From assembly GCA_024704765.1 (NCBI GenBank), contig JAKMXF010000199.1, positions 124,001 through 188,000 of the forward strand: a stretch of 64,000 bases of DNA, written 5' to 3'. The notes under the pieces are model-generated. The model searched no databases and was not told the origin of the DNA. It worked only from the letters and a program-made list of their open reading frames with translations. Positions 32,451 to 43,910 of the stretch are shown piece by piece; positions within the stretch are counted from its first letter, which is position 1, and each line of letters opens with the position of its first letter. A program made the position numbers and the translations under genes. Origin of the DNA: Oopsacas minuta. Lineage: Eukaryota; Porifera; Hexactinellida; Lyssacinosida; Leucopsacidae.

Positions 32451-34819
32451 TAATTGTACATATCCACCAAGCAAGTATCAGCTCAGTAGACAATTTTGAA
32501 ATTAGCGAAAATTCCCTATGTGAATGGATTGATATATATCGCTGTCCCTGATCTCAAATTTTAATGACTACAATTGCCTTATTTATAGATGCCATCAATC
32601 AGTTAAGAATGAAGAATTTCTTGCTCTTGGCCCAATGATCATTTTGCATTAACTCATGAGTCCATATCAGATATTGACATCATTTGTTAATCACCTATAC
32701 CTGTGTATTTTGATGGTCATGATACTTTTTTATCACCTACAATCTTGATCAAGCAAGTGGTCTCCATCTTCTATTGTAATACAGAAATCGATGAAGTTTA
32801 CTTCAAGGTTTCTTATTGGAAAAAAATAATGTGAGATAGATCTGCCTAGCAGTGATGGCGGCCATCATCCACTGGCAATATCGCCTGTATGTGTTTCCTT
32901 GATAAACAACAATTCCTTTATTAGATAAACTTACCTATTGACATGGCTGTCAAGACACCCTAAAGAAATTCATGTAAACCCTTCTGTAATTCTACGACTT
33001 TATAATAGCGACAGAGAATTCAATTCCTACAGACTTAATGATTTATGCATGGACACTCACGAATATGTTGTAACCATCTTCCATTGAGCGAATATAACAG
33101 CTTCCTTACATTAATATTTAACTCATTCTTCTGAACTAATTCAAACTTGTAGCCAAGGACGTGGGTTGTATTCATTAGCTATCATATCAAATGTTAATGG
33201 TCAATTAGCCAATGAAAAATTCCTATGATCTCATGATTAATCATATAATGGCACCAGATAAATTTTTACCTCAAAAAATCTTTTCTCCATAGTCCATTTT
33301 CTATATGTCAATAAGAGTGTCTTAATTTCTCTATCTGGTATTAGTTGATTTCTTTAGAATACAGAATTGCTATGTTAAACTCTCTTTATTGATTATATGC
33401 TCTATCCCCAATTACTTCATTTATTTGTTGACAAATATGGAGTTGTCTGTCGATTTCTTTTCGCTCTTTGGACGATTTGCTTCCCTTTCTTTCTAGCATA
33501 GTTTTCCTATTTCCACCTGGACCCACAAAAGGGAGTATTATAGGATGATATTTGTGTAGTGGATATGAAATGACTATACTGGTAGTAGATATTTGCGATA
33601 ATATAGTTTAAACAATAGCACATTTATTGAATTTTGGATATTCGGAGAAGAGAATTCCATAATACATTAGCAGAATGCCAAAGGACTTCTTAGAGTAATA
33701 GTCTCAGAAGAGTGATAATCAGCCCACTTGATGAAGAGGTGGTGATAGGATACGAATGTCTAGTAATCTTTTAGATAAAATAACGCAATTATATTGGGGA
33801 GCGAGGGTATTATAATTTGGTGATTGACTAATACCCTAATTGAACGTAGTAATAGTAAATATTTATTGACATAGTACACTGCAGCTGAAGTCCATACCGC
33901 AAGGCACAAGTATCAGTGATTGTATGCATCGCTATTCTGAAGACTGTGAAATGCCATTAGAAGAAATAATCTCTAACTGAAAGACAGAGATTACGTAATC
34001 TCTACCTGTAGCTAAAATTGTAATGTATCCGCTGACTGATTGGGATACAGCGTGATCTACTTGTCGGTCGAATTGTAACCGTTTCCAATCTATCAATTTG
34101 CCCTTTAAATATAGACCGAGTAATCCTGTAGTCTGTGTCACGTCGAGAGGATTAACTCGTTCCCAAAAATTCTCTTACGCCTCATACTACTATCAACTTC
34201 GGTTTGGAGAATAGATAATTGAGACGCCATGATTTCAGAATCGTGAAAATTTGGATAATTACTATGAGTGAAATGAGTTCTAAATTTTTCTAAAGTTTCA
34301 AAACTTTATCTGTTTCTATAGAATAGCAAGAAAGTACATAATTGTTTATGAATAATTCCATAAATATCTAAGAATTATAATTCTCAATGGTAAAATCGAT
34401 TCTAAGAAAATTCTAATTCTAATTCTAAGACAAATTCATGGAAAGTTAGTGAATGACCCCTATATCGATCTATGGAATCTATTAATTTTGATTACATTTA
34501 TTTATCATATTATTAATCATATTTCCTCACATTTTCTCATTTTACATTCCAAATCGTCCTGAATTGAGACAATAATATCTTACCAAGTGAGGTATTATAG
34601 TCGAGAATTTTGGCATTTTTTGTGTGTATATAATCGTGTTAGACATTTGAAGTGAGAGAATCTAATTATTTTCTCCTTTTAACTCTGTTTAGAGGGGAAT
34701 TATTAATTTTATTTGTTCAAATTTTGCCTGCCCTGGTTGATATTTGAGATTATATTTACTTGTTTGGTAAGGCTCTTATTCTAACCGGTGCTTAATTCTG
34801 TTTATTTTCTAAATCTTAG
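32451..34819. other. End of the 16.7 kb RERE intron, no element recognised
   Basis: AT-rich intronic sequence. An open stretch on the - strand at 33932-34141 has no family resemblance. The stretch ends with the acceptor TTCTAAATCTTAG at 34807-34819. Confidence 0.5.
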
Positions 34820-36404
34820 ATCAATGATCAGAGTTATTAGACATGATCAATATGGAGAAGAGATGTCTCATGTCAGTTATGATGATGTCGCTGATGAATG
34901 CGATTACAATTCAAATTCGGAACCCAGTTCTCCAGACACTCTAAAAAAGGATTCTGTACTGTTTGCCCCAGATCTTAAACAAGGTGCAGCTAGATTAGAC
35001 TATGTCCCAAAGTCCAACATCATTGAACTTATTTTGGGAAGAAAAGATAATCACATTAGCGAAGAATCTCGCCATAGAAGTAGTGGTGAATTACTAGGGA
35101 AATCATCATCAAAGATTAGAGATAATGTTTTAGTTTCTCGAAATTTACAATTTTGTGAGAAAGGTTCGCCTCCACAAAGTCCGTTTCCACCGCTTCCTAT
35201 TATATCAACTACACAACATCAGTTACCTAATATCTCCTCAAATACGTATTTGTCTTCAAATTTTCCTTTGTTTTCAAATAATCATGGTAGTTCCATGATA
35301 CCTTTTTCTACTGGCCCTATTGGATCCCAAAGACAAACATCTAAATTTATGTTTAGCAGTTCTAATTCATCAATTGACCATCAGCATTATAAGGATAATT
35401 CCATATTTAGGAATACTCAAAATCCTAGACAAAAGCTACTGTCTAATTCATCAAATTCACCTGCTGGTGGGCAGTTTACAGGACAATACATTTCCCCGTT
35501 GTCAATAAGTACCACTTCTACTTCTTTAACACCTAATAACATTATTCACAATGATGTCCCGGATACAACAAAAAATGCTTTAATCAAGCAAGAGAAGCCT
35601 GAAGTTAGTTCTCTTAAAACTTCTAATTTCGATTGTTTGACTCCATGTTCTAATAGTCCTTTTATTTCAAGGAATCTATCTGGTCCTTCTAATATTATTA
35701 TCCCAAATTGTTCTAATCGTGTTAAGCTGGATTCTCATGATAACGACGTATCCAAGGGTCTATTTCTGCACCCTCAGCAGAATAATCAACTTCAGCCTCA
35801 ATTTCCATTGCTGAACCAAGTTGATCCACTAAATAATTCACAAATACTCTCTATTTCGAACCAAGCTTCGGAAGAGTATCAAACACCTTCTCAACCAGTG
35901 TCAACCTCATGTATTCAATTGCCGCACTTGAATGGTTTACATACCTTATTAAATAATAATATCATTGTTGCTCCTTTACAGGAAAATCGATTAAATAATG
36001 TACATCCTACTCCCTCAGTTAGTAATCCATTGGAAGCAATTCCTTATACTTTTGAACATAACAAACAAGTTTATCAACAGTATTTATCCTACCTACAAAA
36101 TCAGTTTTATACTCAACAGCTAAATGCTCTTATTCTATCTCAAATGCAATCCCCCACCCAGCCAATTCATGCACACATGGCGCAGGCACAAATGAATTTA
36201 CAAATTTCTCAATCTTCACAGCTCCCTTCGCATGTTAATTCGTCTGAAAATCAGTCAGCTGGAATTCGGGCTCAAGTTCAATCCTTGCCACTGCCAGGAA
36301 CTAATCTTTTTTCTAACGATTCCCTCACCCAGCTCTCAACTTATCCTTTTGCAAATGATCTTGATCCCGTTACAATTAACACTAAAAATTCAGAAAAGAA
36401 TTAA
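34820..36404 (+). CDS. RERE: RERE/atrophin-like corepressor, last exon (Ser/Asn/Gln-rich tail)
   Basis: The open frame is entered at the acceptor ending AG 34819. The first base completes the AG left by the previous exon (AGA, Arg), so the junction is in phase (KLR then SMIRVIRHDQYGEE). An acidic stretch follows (YDDVADECDYNSNSEPSSPD), then about 450 residues rich in Ser, Asn, Gln, Pro and Leu with no folded domain. A KQEKPEVS segment resembles a sumoylation site, and QQYLSYLQNQFYTQQLNALILSQMQ may form a short amphipathic helix. The stop is at 36402-36404. The vertebrate and fly atrophin C-terminal block (LSEYARPHVMSP and the following R/E-rich helix) is not visible. Assignment to this gene rests on orientation, phase and similar codon bias; a transcript would settle it. 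Confidence 0.75.
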
Positions 36405-36455
36405 TGTTTTGCAAATGATTGGATTATATTATCACTGTCTATGCTAATTGTTTTG

Positions 36456-36461
36456 AATAAA
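36456..36461 (+). terminator. Polyadenylation signal AATAAA
   Basis: AATAAA occurs 52 bases after the RERE stop codon, and a T-rich and GT-containing stretch follows. This fits the 3' end of the gene, although such hexamers are common in AT-rich DNA. Confidence 0.5.
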
Positions 36462-36479
36462 TTATTATACTCACCCTGG

Positions 36480-37489
36480 AACTTTGGCCCGCTACAATAT
36501 ATTTGAATTTCCATGTTTCAAAATTATCACGGTTTATCGGAATAAATATACACTGGATCCAGTATATTTCATACCTCTTAATAGAATAGCCCTCTTATTA
36601 TCATAAAATGTTAATCCAAACCATTTTGGTTACTTATTATACAAGAGCCTTGGCTATTGTCTTATCACGGTATGTTATATCTCGTATATTGTCATAAAGA
36701 TTTAGTCACATTTGGTATCCTTCCCAGAGGATACAAGTATCTTATAATTTAACGGGAAATCTAGTTTGAAGGTTAATTATAGAAATCTTTCAAAAAAACA
36801 TGTGGAAATGCACTCTGTATAAGTGAACAGTGTGGAAAAATTGTTCGTAAATAGTGGACTACGTGTATGATGTATTACCATTTATTATTTGACACGTACC
36901 CAACACGTATATACATACCACGTATACGAATTAGATTCACAGATTGTCCCGGATATTGTCACATCCGCACCAGAAGAATTACATTAACCGGGAAACTTGT
37001 TCCCGGATTATGCATAAAACACTCATGCAAGGAGGTATGATGTTATGAAGGATCCCCTGTAGTACTTATTTGTAAAAATGCATTCCTCGATCCAACAAAG
37101 AAAATTTTTCTTCGAAATTTATGAAATGTTTTGCTTAGTAAGCAATCTTTGCACGTAAAAGGGGTCGTATTGATACCAAGGATGGCACTATAGGCATATT
37201 AAATACAAATCCATTATAGCACAAAAATTATGTTATCGCCAGATCAGTCCATCCATAGCCTACTCTGCTTAATGCCTAACAATAACTTGTGTATTTGGAC
37301 CAGGGATGCCTAAATCGAGAATAATTACACTCAACCACATTAGTTTTTGAATTTATACAAACCATACCCTTTTAACTTGGCATGCTTGATATATTTCAAA
37401 ATGATTATTTTTTGTGACTGTTATGTAATCACTTATCTTTTTATATTTATTCGTTCTTTTGCTTTAACTGTGATTTTCTTTACTATTAC
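36480..37489. other. Intergenic, nothing recognised
   Basis: AT-rich with short pieces such as TGTCCCGGATATTGTCAC and CCGGGAAACTTGTTCCCGG (a small inverted repeat near 36991-37009). No gene. Confidence 0.5.
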
Positions 37490-40400
37490 TAGTTTTCTTC
37501 ACATATTTCACTGAATGGAGACGGTATTTATCGGAAAATACTGCGAAGCACCTCAAGCTGAAAGAAGGTGGAGTGCCAGCTTTCCTACCAGGATTTCCAG
37601 CTTCTTATTTATCCCAGTCTGTTACTAAAACGTACCCGTCTCTCTCAAGAGTCCAAAGATGGTGAATTCCTCAATCAAGCTGTAGCGTTCAGTCTGAGAT
37701 CAGAGATAGAAGAAAATGAAAGGTTCTTGATCAAGAGTTTCCAGGTTTTACAAGCTTGGTTAACATTCCTTTCTATAGCTAAAATATGTTCATTATGGCA
37801 TCCAAATGTGCGTAATTAGATTTTTATGCGTCCTGTTATAGCTAAAACTAATATTATATTCGATACATACTTATTAGTAGAATTTGATTTAACTATTAAA
37901 TGTATCTGTACTGTATTAGAGATTTTATACTCTGGCCGGATATTGCTGGATATAGGATTAGAATCGGACATCCGGTACAGCTCTACTATTAAACCCTATC
38001 ATTAGAGTGAACTTTTTTTTAACCCAAATCTTGACCCTTAAAACACATTTTACATCTCCTGCTTGCTACAATTATCCTTGAGGAATGTCTTGCTTATCCC
38101 TTCCAAATTTTACTACATTGGCAAGATTGTATTACTCTTTCGGGCTTGAAAGTGAGGTTATCTCCTTCCTTAAGCAGGCCACCCAATCATTTTCATACAA
38201 CAAATGCTTGTTGTATTCAAATCTGACATATCTTATAGAAGAGGCATTATATATTGTTCTAATCTCAATCCAGATGATCTTACTAAAACTGTTTTCTAGT
38301 CTTTATAAGAAATGATCCAGCGTTGTTCGTCTATTTCCATGTGCTTCTATTACGGCAGAGAATATATTCGATGTTATCAAATCTCTTATTTGAAATATTG
38401 TAGATTGTGGTCTACTCGTTGATATAAACTCTACCGACAATTCCCGCTTAATGTTAACAATTCAGATTATTCTCTCCAATTGGTAAACTTGAGGGCAAAG
38501 TGCATAACCCCTGTGATATAAATAGGTGTCATTTCTTCCATTTCTCTTGGTACACATACTGAAACTATTCGCAATAACTGGTTAAGTAAAAATTCTGATA
38601 GCTAAGTATTTCCTATCCTGATTTCGATAGTATTTCCACTTATCGAAATGCTTTCCCCTTGAGTATGCTTCTTTTCATGATATCCGAAATCTAACACTTC
38701 CGTTTTTGTTAGACTTCTCCTCTCTCTGTGGGTAATCTTTAATTCAATATGTCGTCTAAATTTGGTCGTCTAAATGATCCGTTTTCTAAACCTTTGACGA
38801 AATCATGAGGTTCGCTTTACTTTTCTGACTCCCTTAAATTATTGGTTAGATGTTTAACAATCCCTTCCTGAGAAAGGCGGTAAGTTAAGTATGCAGACAC
38901 ACAGTGGCATAGTAGTAACGAATTAAGAACTTTTTCATAGTAATGCTTTCATTCCTTTATGGTTTCATTGTGTTTCTAAACATTCAAGTAGCATCCATTC
39001 CAAATTTCACATCTTTTGAGAGCCTATTAGTTATGTAAATATGAATCGAAACTTCGTGGTGTTTGATCCTGAAACTATCGTTTGGAGAATTCAAAATATA
39101 AAAGATTTTCAAATTGATTCCCATTCTTTATAAAATATATTAGCGATCTATTGTTTCATCTAGTCTAGACAATTTTGCATGCTGATTTCAAATTTTGTAT
39201 CAGAAATATTCTCAACTGTGTATTTTCATGTGAAGGATTGTTGTACCCAGGGTAAAAATGAATCCCATTTTTCCATGGATAAAATTTTGAAAGTGTCTGA
39301 AAAGAATATGCCAAGGAAGGTCAAGCAAAAATAATACCAGTTGTTGGTTACAGTTTATAGTATGTTATGTGAAGATGACAGGCCCCGAAACAGTGCGAAA
39401 TTTTGATTTTGGTCACATTTCATTGTCTGTAACCTTTGGTATGGAAATTCCTAAAGTGATATCTGTAACTATGCAATTGAATACCCGTCTAGTCCTAATT
39501 ATTCTTGGAAATTACTGCACAAAATTGAACATCTAAATGTGTATATATATACGTGTACTTATGTTTTCAATCATACACTATTTTCTCATAGATAATTTAT
39601 CCGTGATCAATGGCTGAAACAATTGTTCCGATGACTGCCCCCGAATCTCGTCTCGATTTAGCGAGAATCCTGGAAGCAAATGGCGATTGCTTCCAAACAA
39701 CTCTCTGTTATCATAGCGATCTCCATGGATTCGATCATGCGAAGCAGGCTAAATTTGAATTGATTCTACGTAGAATACGCGAAAAGTTTGGAACTTCAAA
39801 GAAATCACTTGAATCTTTTTGCATGCAGATTGGTGGAATTCTGAAATTTGCTCAGAATTATTTATAGCACAAGCCCCCAAAAAACTAAGTCGGTGCGTCT
39901 AAAGAAAGAACTTATCAATCTTTCATTGTAACATCAGCGTTCCGGCATCTCTAGTGTCCTTGAGTCTATCAGCAGCCCTTGCTTTGCAATTTTTGTGCAA
40001 TGAAGAAGACAATCGAGAAGCTGCAAGGATATCTAAATCAATTGTACAGGGAAAATTCTCTGGTCAATTCTGGCGAGCATCCAAAAGCAAAGAATTGGTT
40101 CTGGACAAGGCATTATTTCTTTTGGATCTACTAGAGATTGGCAAGAAGAAGTATACTCTACTGCGATAAATTTGTTTTCTAATTAAATTCAGAAATAATT
40201 TAGTACTACGAAGTATGATTGAACTATGCCCCGAATCCTACAGCCCCAGTTTGTGTGTGCGTGCCATATGCTCAATTTGTCTACCATATATTTTGTAGAA
40301 TTATGTCCACTCTACTGTCCCCTTCAAATGAGTATTTTCCTCTCCGATTTCAGATTGCTGATGGTTTAGATGGATCTGGAAAGCATATCGTATATAATCA

Positions 40401-41250
40401 ACCGAATACGAAATTTGAATGCACCAAATGATTCCTAGTATATGATAACCTATATGCTGATAATACATTATATATGTCCCTTTCAAATGAAAGTGCCCAT
40501 TCTTTACTACCTCTCATTTTAAGCCACTGTAAGGCATTTACGAGCTTCAAGCATGCATGTGTAGTGTTACCTCAAATTACCAACTACTTGTCAGAGAACT
40601 GCAGCTATTCTTATCTATCAACAACTTTCTTACAGACAGACCCATTGGAGAACCATTTTGGGCTATATCGTATGATGTCGGGTGTAATTATCACATCTCG
40701 CATATTCAGATCTTAGAATCTGAACGCCGCCTCGAAGTTTCCAACATTTTGAAATTATTTTTCAACCATACAGTTTTTAGCACTATTTCTTTACTGGATT
40801 TTTTCAATTTTTCTCATCTGCGAGTTGTGTAGAGTCAGATATTGAAGTCGATCTTGATATATTCTTGAGTGCAATATCAGATCTATCTGTCGTTGACTGT
40901 AGTACGCAGGTGCAACAATCATTAGCGTTTATTGCTGGGTATTCAACTCACCAATACCTGAAACGTAGTCAACCATGCAGAATATGTCGGGATATTTGTA
41001 CTATTAATAGAGATCTGCTTATGGATGAACTACTTATCTCAATTCATGCACTTATAACTCTCCAACCGCAGTGGTTTGAATTACCTTCTGAGTTAGTCCT
41101 CGAGTCAATCGTTATTGTTTGAAAATTTTCTTGATCATAGGGGATCTTAACGAACTAATGTCCATTTGAGGTGAAGGACCAGCCAGAACAATCCTTGTCG
41201 ATCTTACTTTAAACTCAATTATTGGTACGGAAGATTTAAATCTTGGCGGA
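37490..41250 (+). pseudogene. Decayed THAP/P-element-type transposase with an internal insertion
   Basis: Pieces on the + strand follow the order of a THAP-type (P element/THAP9-like) transposase. The end of a THAP finger lies at about 37500-37650 (LKLKEGGVPAFLPGFP, the AVPxxF motif in variant form). Near 38090 LSLPNFTTLARLYYSFG resembles the LP..STL region. RNase H core pieces lie near 38445-38590 (DNS, LFSPIGKLEGKVHNPCDINRCHFF, then in another frame ETIRNNWLSK). A C-terminal block lies at 40620-40740 (TDPLENHFGLYRMMSG, then NYHISHIQILESERRL). The Cys-rich tail at 40865-41122 is FIAGYSTHQYLKR..PCRICRDIC. The core and the C-terminal block are separated by unrelated transposase-like sequence around 39610-40430. 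All pieces are broken, and termini were not found. Confidence 0.65.
39610..40430 (+). pseudogene. Unrelated transposase-like block inserted in the P-type element
   Basis: Three coding-like pieces on the + strand. The first, 39610-39867, opens with ATG (MAETIVPMTAPESRLDLARIL) and runs 85 residues. The second, 39954-40169, contains EEDNREAARISKSIVQGKF and SKELVLDKALFLLDLLEIG. The third, near 40350-40430, contains IADGLDGSGKHIVYNQ. The GLDGSG.H..YNQ motif and the LLEIGKKKYT..R segment belong, as far as I recall, to one uncharacterised class of invertebrate transposase-like ORFs. They are possibly the same class as the 28663/29155 fragments. Boundaries, termini and function are unknown. Confidence 0.45.
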
Positions 41251-41424
41251 ATTCATGTTCTTATTGTACTGTTAGTGGTTGTCATATTCTTCATAGGCTC
41301 ATACATGTTGCTTCGTAATTGTTTTTGAACAAATATAAAGTTAAAAATGTAATTCATACATTATGTCCAAGATATGGAGAAGCGAAAATTGAAAAATTTC
41401 ACTAGTACTATATGTAATCATATA

Positions 41425-43906
41425 TGTTACACGCAAATCGTGAAATTGCCCATTTCATGCATTGGGCAAACAAATTGCTCAATGGGTGAAATGGGCAATT
41501 GTATTTTCCATTTCATTGAATAGATATTTGGTTACTCATTTCATGTAATGGTCTTTCAAATTATTGCACACTTCATGAAATGTGCAATGCTGTTGTCTTA
41601 GTAACATGTTATTCATAAATGATCAATTTTCAACACCAATTATGATTACACTCTTCCTTATTGAATATAATGTTGTCCTAATAACACGTAGTTATGAGTG
41701 CATATCAAAGCATTCCTCATTTATAAATGATCTCAATTCGGGAACATCAATGCTTTCGTTTTTCTTTTTGGTGAATTAATCATAGATATGGAGGAGATAG
41801 TAGCAGAAAATCAAACTCTATGGGATAAGAATTATGAAAAATACGTCATCGATGTCTTGAGACGTGGAAAAACGGGAAAATCTCTTCCAAGAGAATGTTA
41901 CAATATATTGAATGTTTATTCCTTAGTATCTATTGGATCTGTTGCTAAGGTTACTAAACGGAATGGAAAATACATGGCAACAAAAGAGGAAGTTATTAAT
42001 ATAATATTTTCTATGCATATCGCAACAGGCCATGGAGGTGAAAAGAAAACTCACAAATGATACAAGATAAATTTGCCAATATCCCGCGTTACCTTGTCCA
42101 GGAATATATAAAACGTTGCGAAAGATATGCAGAGAAGAGAGCAAGACGAGAGACTGCTTCTGGCGTAGTTATACGTCCTCTAACAGTGAAAGACTTAAAT
42201 GAACGTGGCCAGGTAGATCTTGTTAATATGCAAACAATCCAAGATGATAATTTCAGATTTATATTACATTACATGGAATATCTAACAAAATTCCATGTTA
42301 TTCGTCCTCTACAAAGAAAAACAGCTACAGAAGTTGCAAATCAATTGCTTTTGATTTTCCTAGACTTTGGTGCACCAAATATCTTACAATCAGATAATGG
42401 TCGCGAATTTACGGGACAAGTGATACAAGAACATTCAATTCTTTGGCCAGAATTTTTCTTGTGAATGGACGTTCACGTCATCCCCCAAGTCAAGGATCAG
42501 TCGAGCGGAGCAACGGTGACATGAAGACTCAATTGATGGCTTGGATGCGAGATAATAATACATCCAAATGGAGCTATGGGATCCGTTTTGTGCAATGGTC
42601 TATGGACACTTCATATCATGAAGCAATAGGAATGGAATCATATAAAGCAATGACTGGTATCAGACCACGTTGTGGATTGAAAAGTATTCTACCAACAGAT
42701 TTTCTCGATAAAATATTTACAGGTATATTGGAGGAAGATCTTGAAATTCAAATCTGTGAAGTTGAAAACGGAGATGCTAATTCTAATAATCCAGATACTA
42801 TAGTTTCACCTGGTAATGACAATCCTGATGCTGAAAGTAATCATCTACCCCCCTCAATGGCAGAATCTTCACTGGACAATGGAAGAACTCATGTACTCCC
42901 AAGGGCAGAATCTTCACTGGACAATGAGAGAACTCATCTACTCCCTCTGGCAGAATCTTCGCTGGAGAATGAAAGTACTCATATATTTCCATGTACCACA
43001 ACTCCACTAGGTAATAACAGTACTGAAGAGATTCTTAGTGATTTAATACGAGGAAAAGATCCAGAATTGCATCATACAAATGTTTCTAATTCTCTACTCT
43101 CGAACTTTAGAGGAAATGATAGCCATCCGGCAAGACGTGCACGAATAGAAGCTTGCAAAGGTATCCAAAAACAAGCCAAAAAAATGATTGCACGCAGTAT
43201 TCGCACCCTGCGTCCTCTTCGTATCGGTGATAGTGTTGCTGTGCCTGTATCCCAGTTTGATCGAAGCAAAGGTGATCCACCAAATATAAGTGGGATTGTT
43301 TTGGAATTTGATCAGAGAGGTTATCAAATAGGAACTAGAACTGCAAAAATAAGAGGCCGATTTGCAAGAAATCAAGTTGAATTTATTAAATTTACTGGAC
43401 TGAATTCGGAACACATACCAGATGAAGAATTATCGATTCGCGAAATTGTTCGAGCACAGAGCATATGTGGTGGTCCGGGATTTCGCAGATGTCATTGCAA
43501 AAGCAATTGTTTAACAAAACGTTGCTCTTGTTTAAAGGCAGGGCTAATATGCAACAGTGCTTGTCATGGGAAAGGATCATGTGACAACATAGATTAGTAC
43601 GTATTGAAAACAGACAGACTAAGTTGTTTTCTCAAGTTATTTCCTAAATATTTTCTCACTTCTCATTCATATAATTTGTTTTCTCATCATGTTTCCTCAT
43701 AGAATTATAAGTACATATTCTCGAAAATCTTTAGGTAAACAGCATTGCACATTTCATGAAGTGTGCAATAATTTGAAAGACCATTACGTGAAATGAGTAA
43801 CCAAATATCTATTCAATGAAATGGACAATACATTGCCCATTTCACCCATTGAGCAATTTGTTTGCCCAATGCATGAAATGGGCAATTTCACGATTTGCGT
43901 GTAACA
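41425..43906 (+). mobile_element. Complete Ginger-type transposon, 2482 bp, about 170-bp TIRs, TSD TATA
   Basis: Left terminus TGTTACACGCAAATCG and right terminus CGATTTGCGTGTAACA open inverted repeats of about 170 bp (41425-41594 and 43738-43906) with only a few differences. TATA flanks both sides (41421-41424 and 43907-43910). TGT..ACA ends, a 4-bp TSD and an integrase-like protein fit the Ginger superfamily. Each arm contains its own palindromes built on CCATTTCATG/CATGAAATGG units, such as GCCCATTTCATGCATTGGGC. Confidence 0.93.
41788..43597 (+). pseudogene. Ginger/KRBA2-like DDE integrase with CXC finger, two frame breaks
   Basis: Transposase of the 41425-43906 element, read in three overlapping frames. 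Frame 1 (41788-42060) holds the N-terminal zinc-binding-like region (IATGHGGEKKTHK). Frame 2 (42057-42464) holds GQVDLVNMQ (first Asp) and LQSDNGREF (second Asp). Frame 3 (to 43597) holds HPPSQGSVERSNGD (catalytic Glu), a linker, and a GPY/F-like module (LRIGDSVAVPVSQFD, then GIVLEFDQRGYQIGT). It ends in a tesmin-type CXC finger (CHCKSNCLTKRCSCLKAG, then CNSACHGKGSC). The linker at about 42850-42990 contains three copies of an AESSL(D/E)N(G/E)RTH-type unit of 17 residues. Both frame changes equal a one-base loss (near 42057 and near 42450). All catalytic residues survive. KRBA2 in vertebrates is a domesticated relative. Confidence 0.88.
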
Positions 43907-43910
43907 TATA

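Noticed and set aside
33932-34141. Small - strand ORF as an intronic gene
   Set aside because: 69 residues, no motif, no regulatory context; expected by chance.
37490-37820. Further exon of RERE downstream of 36.4 kb
   Set aside because: The readable peptide ends in a THAP-type GVPAFLPGFP motif and continues into P-type transposase pieces, so it belongs to a transposon.
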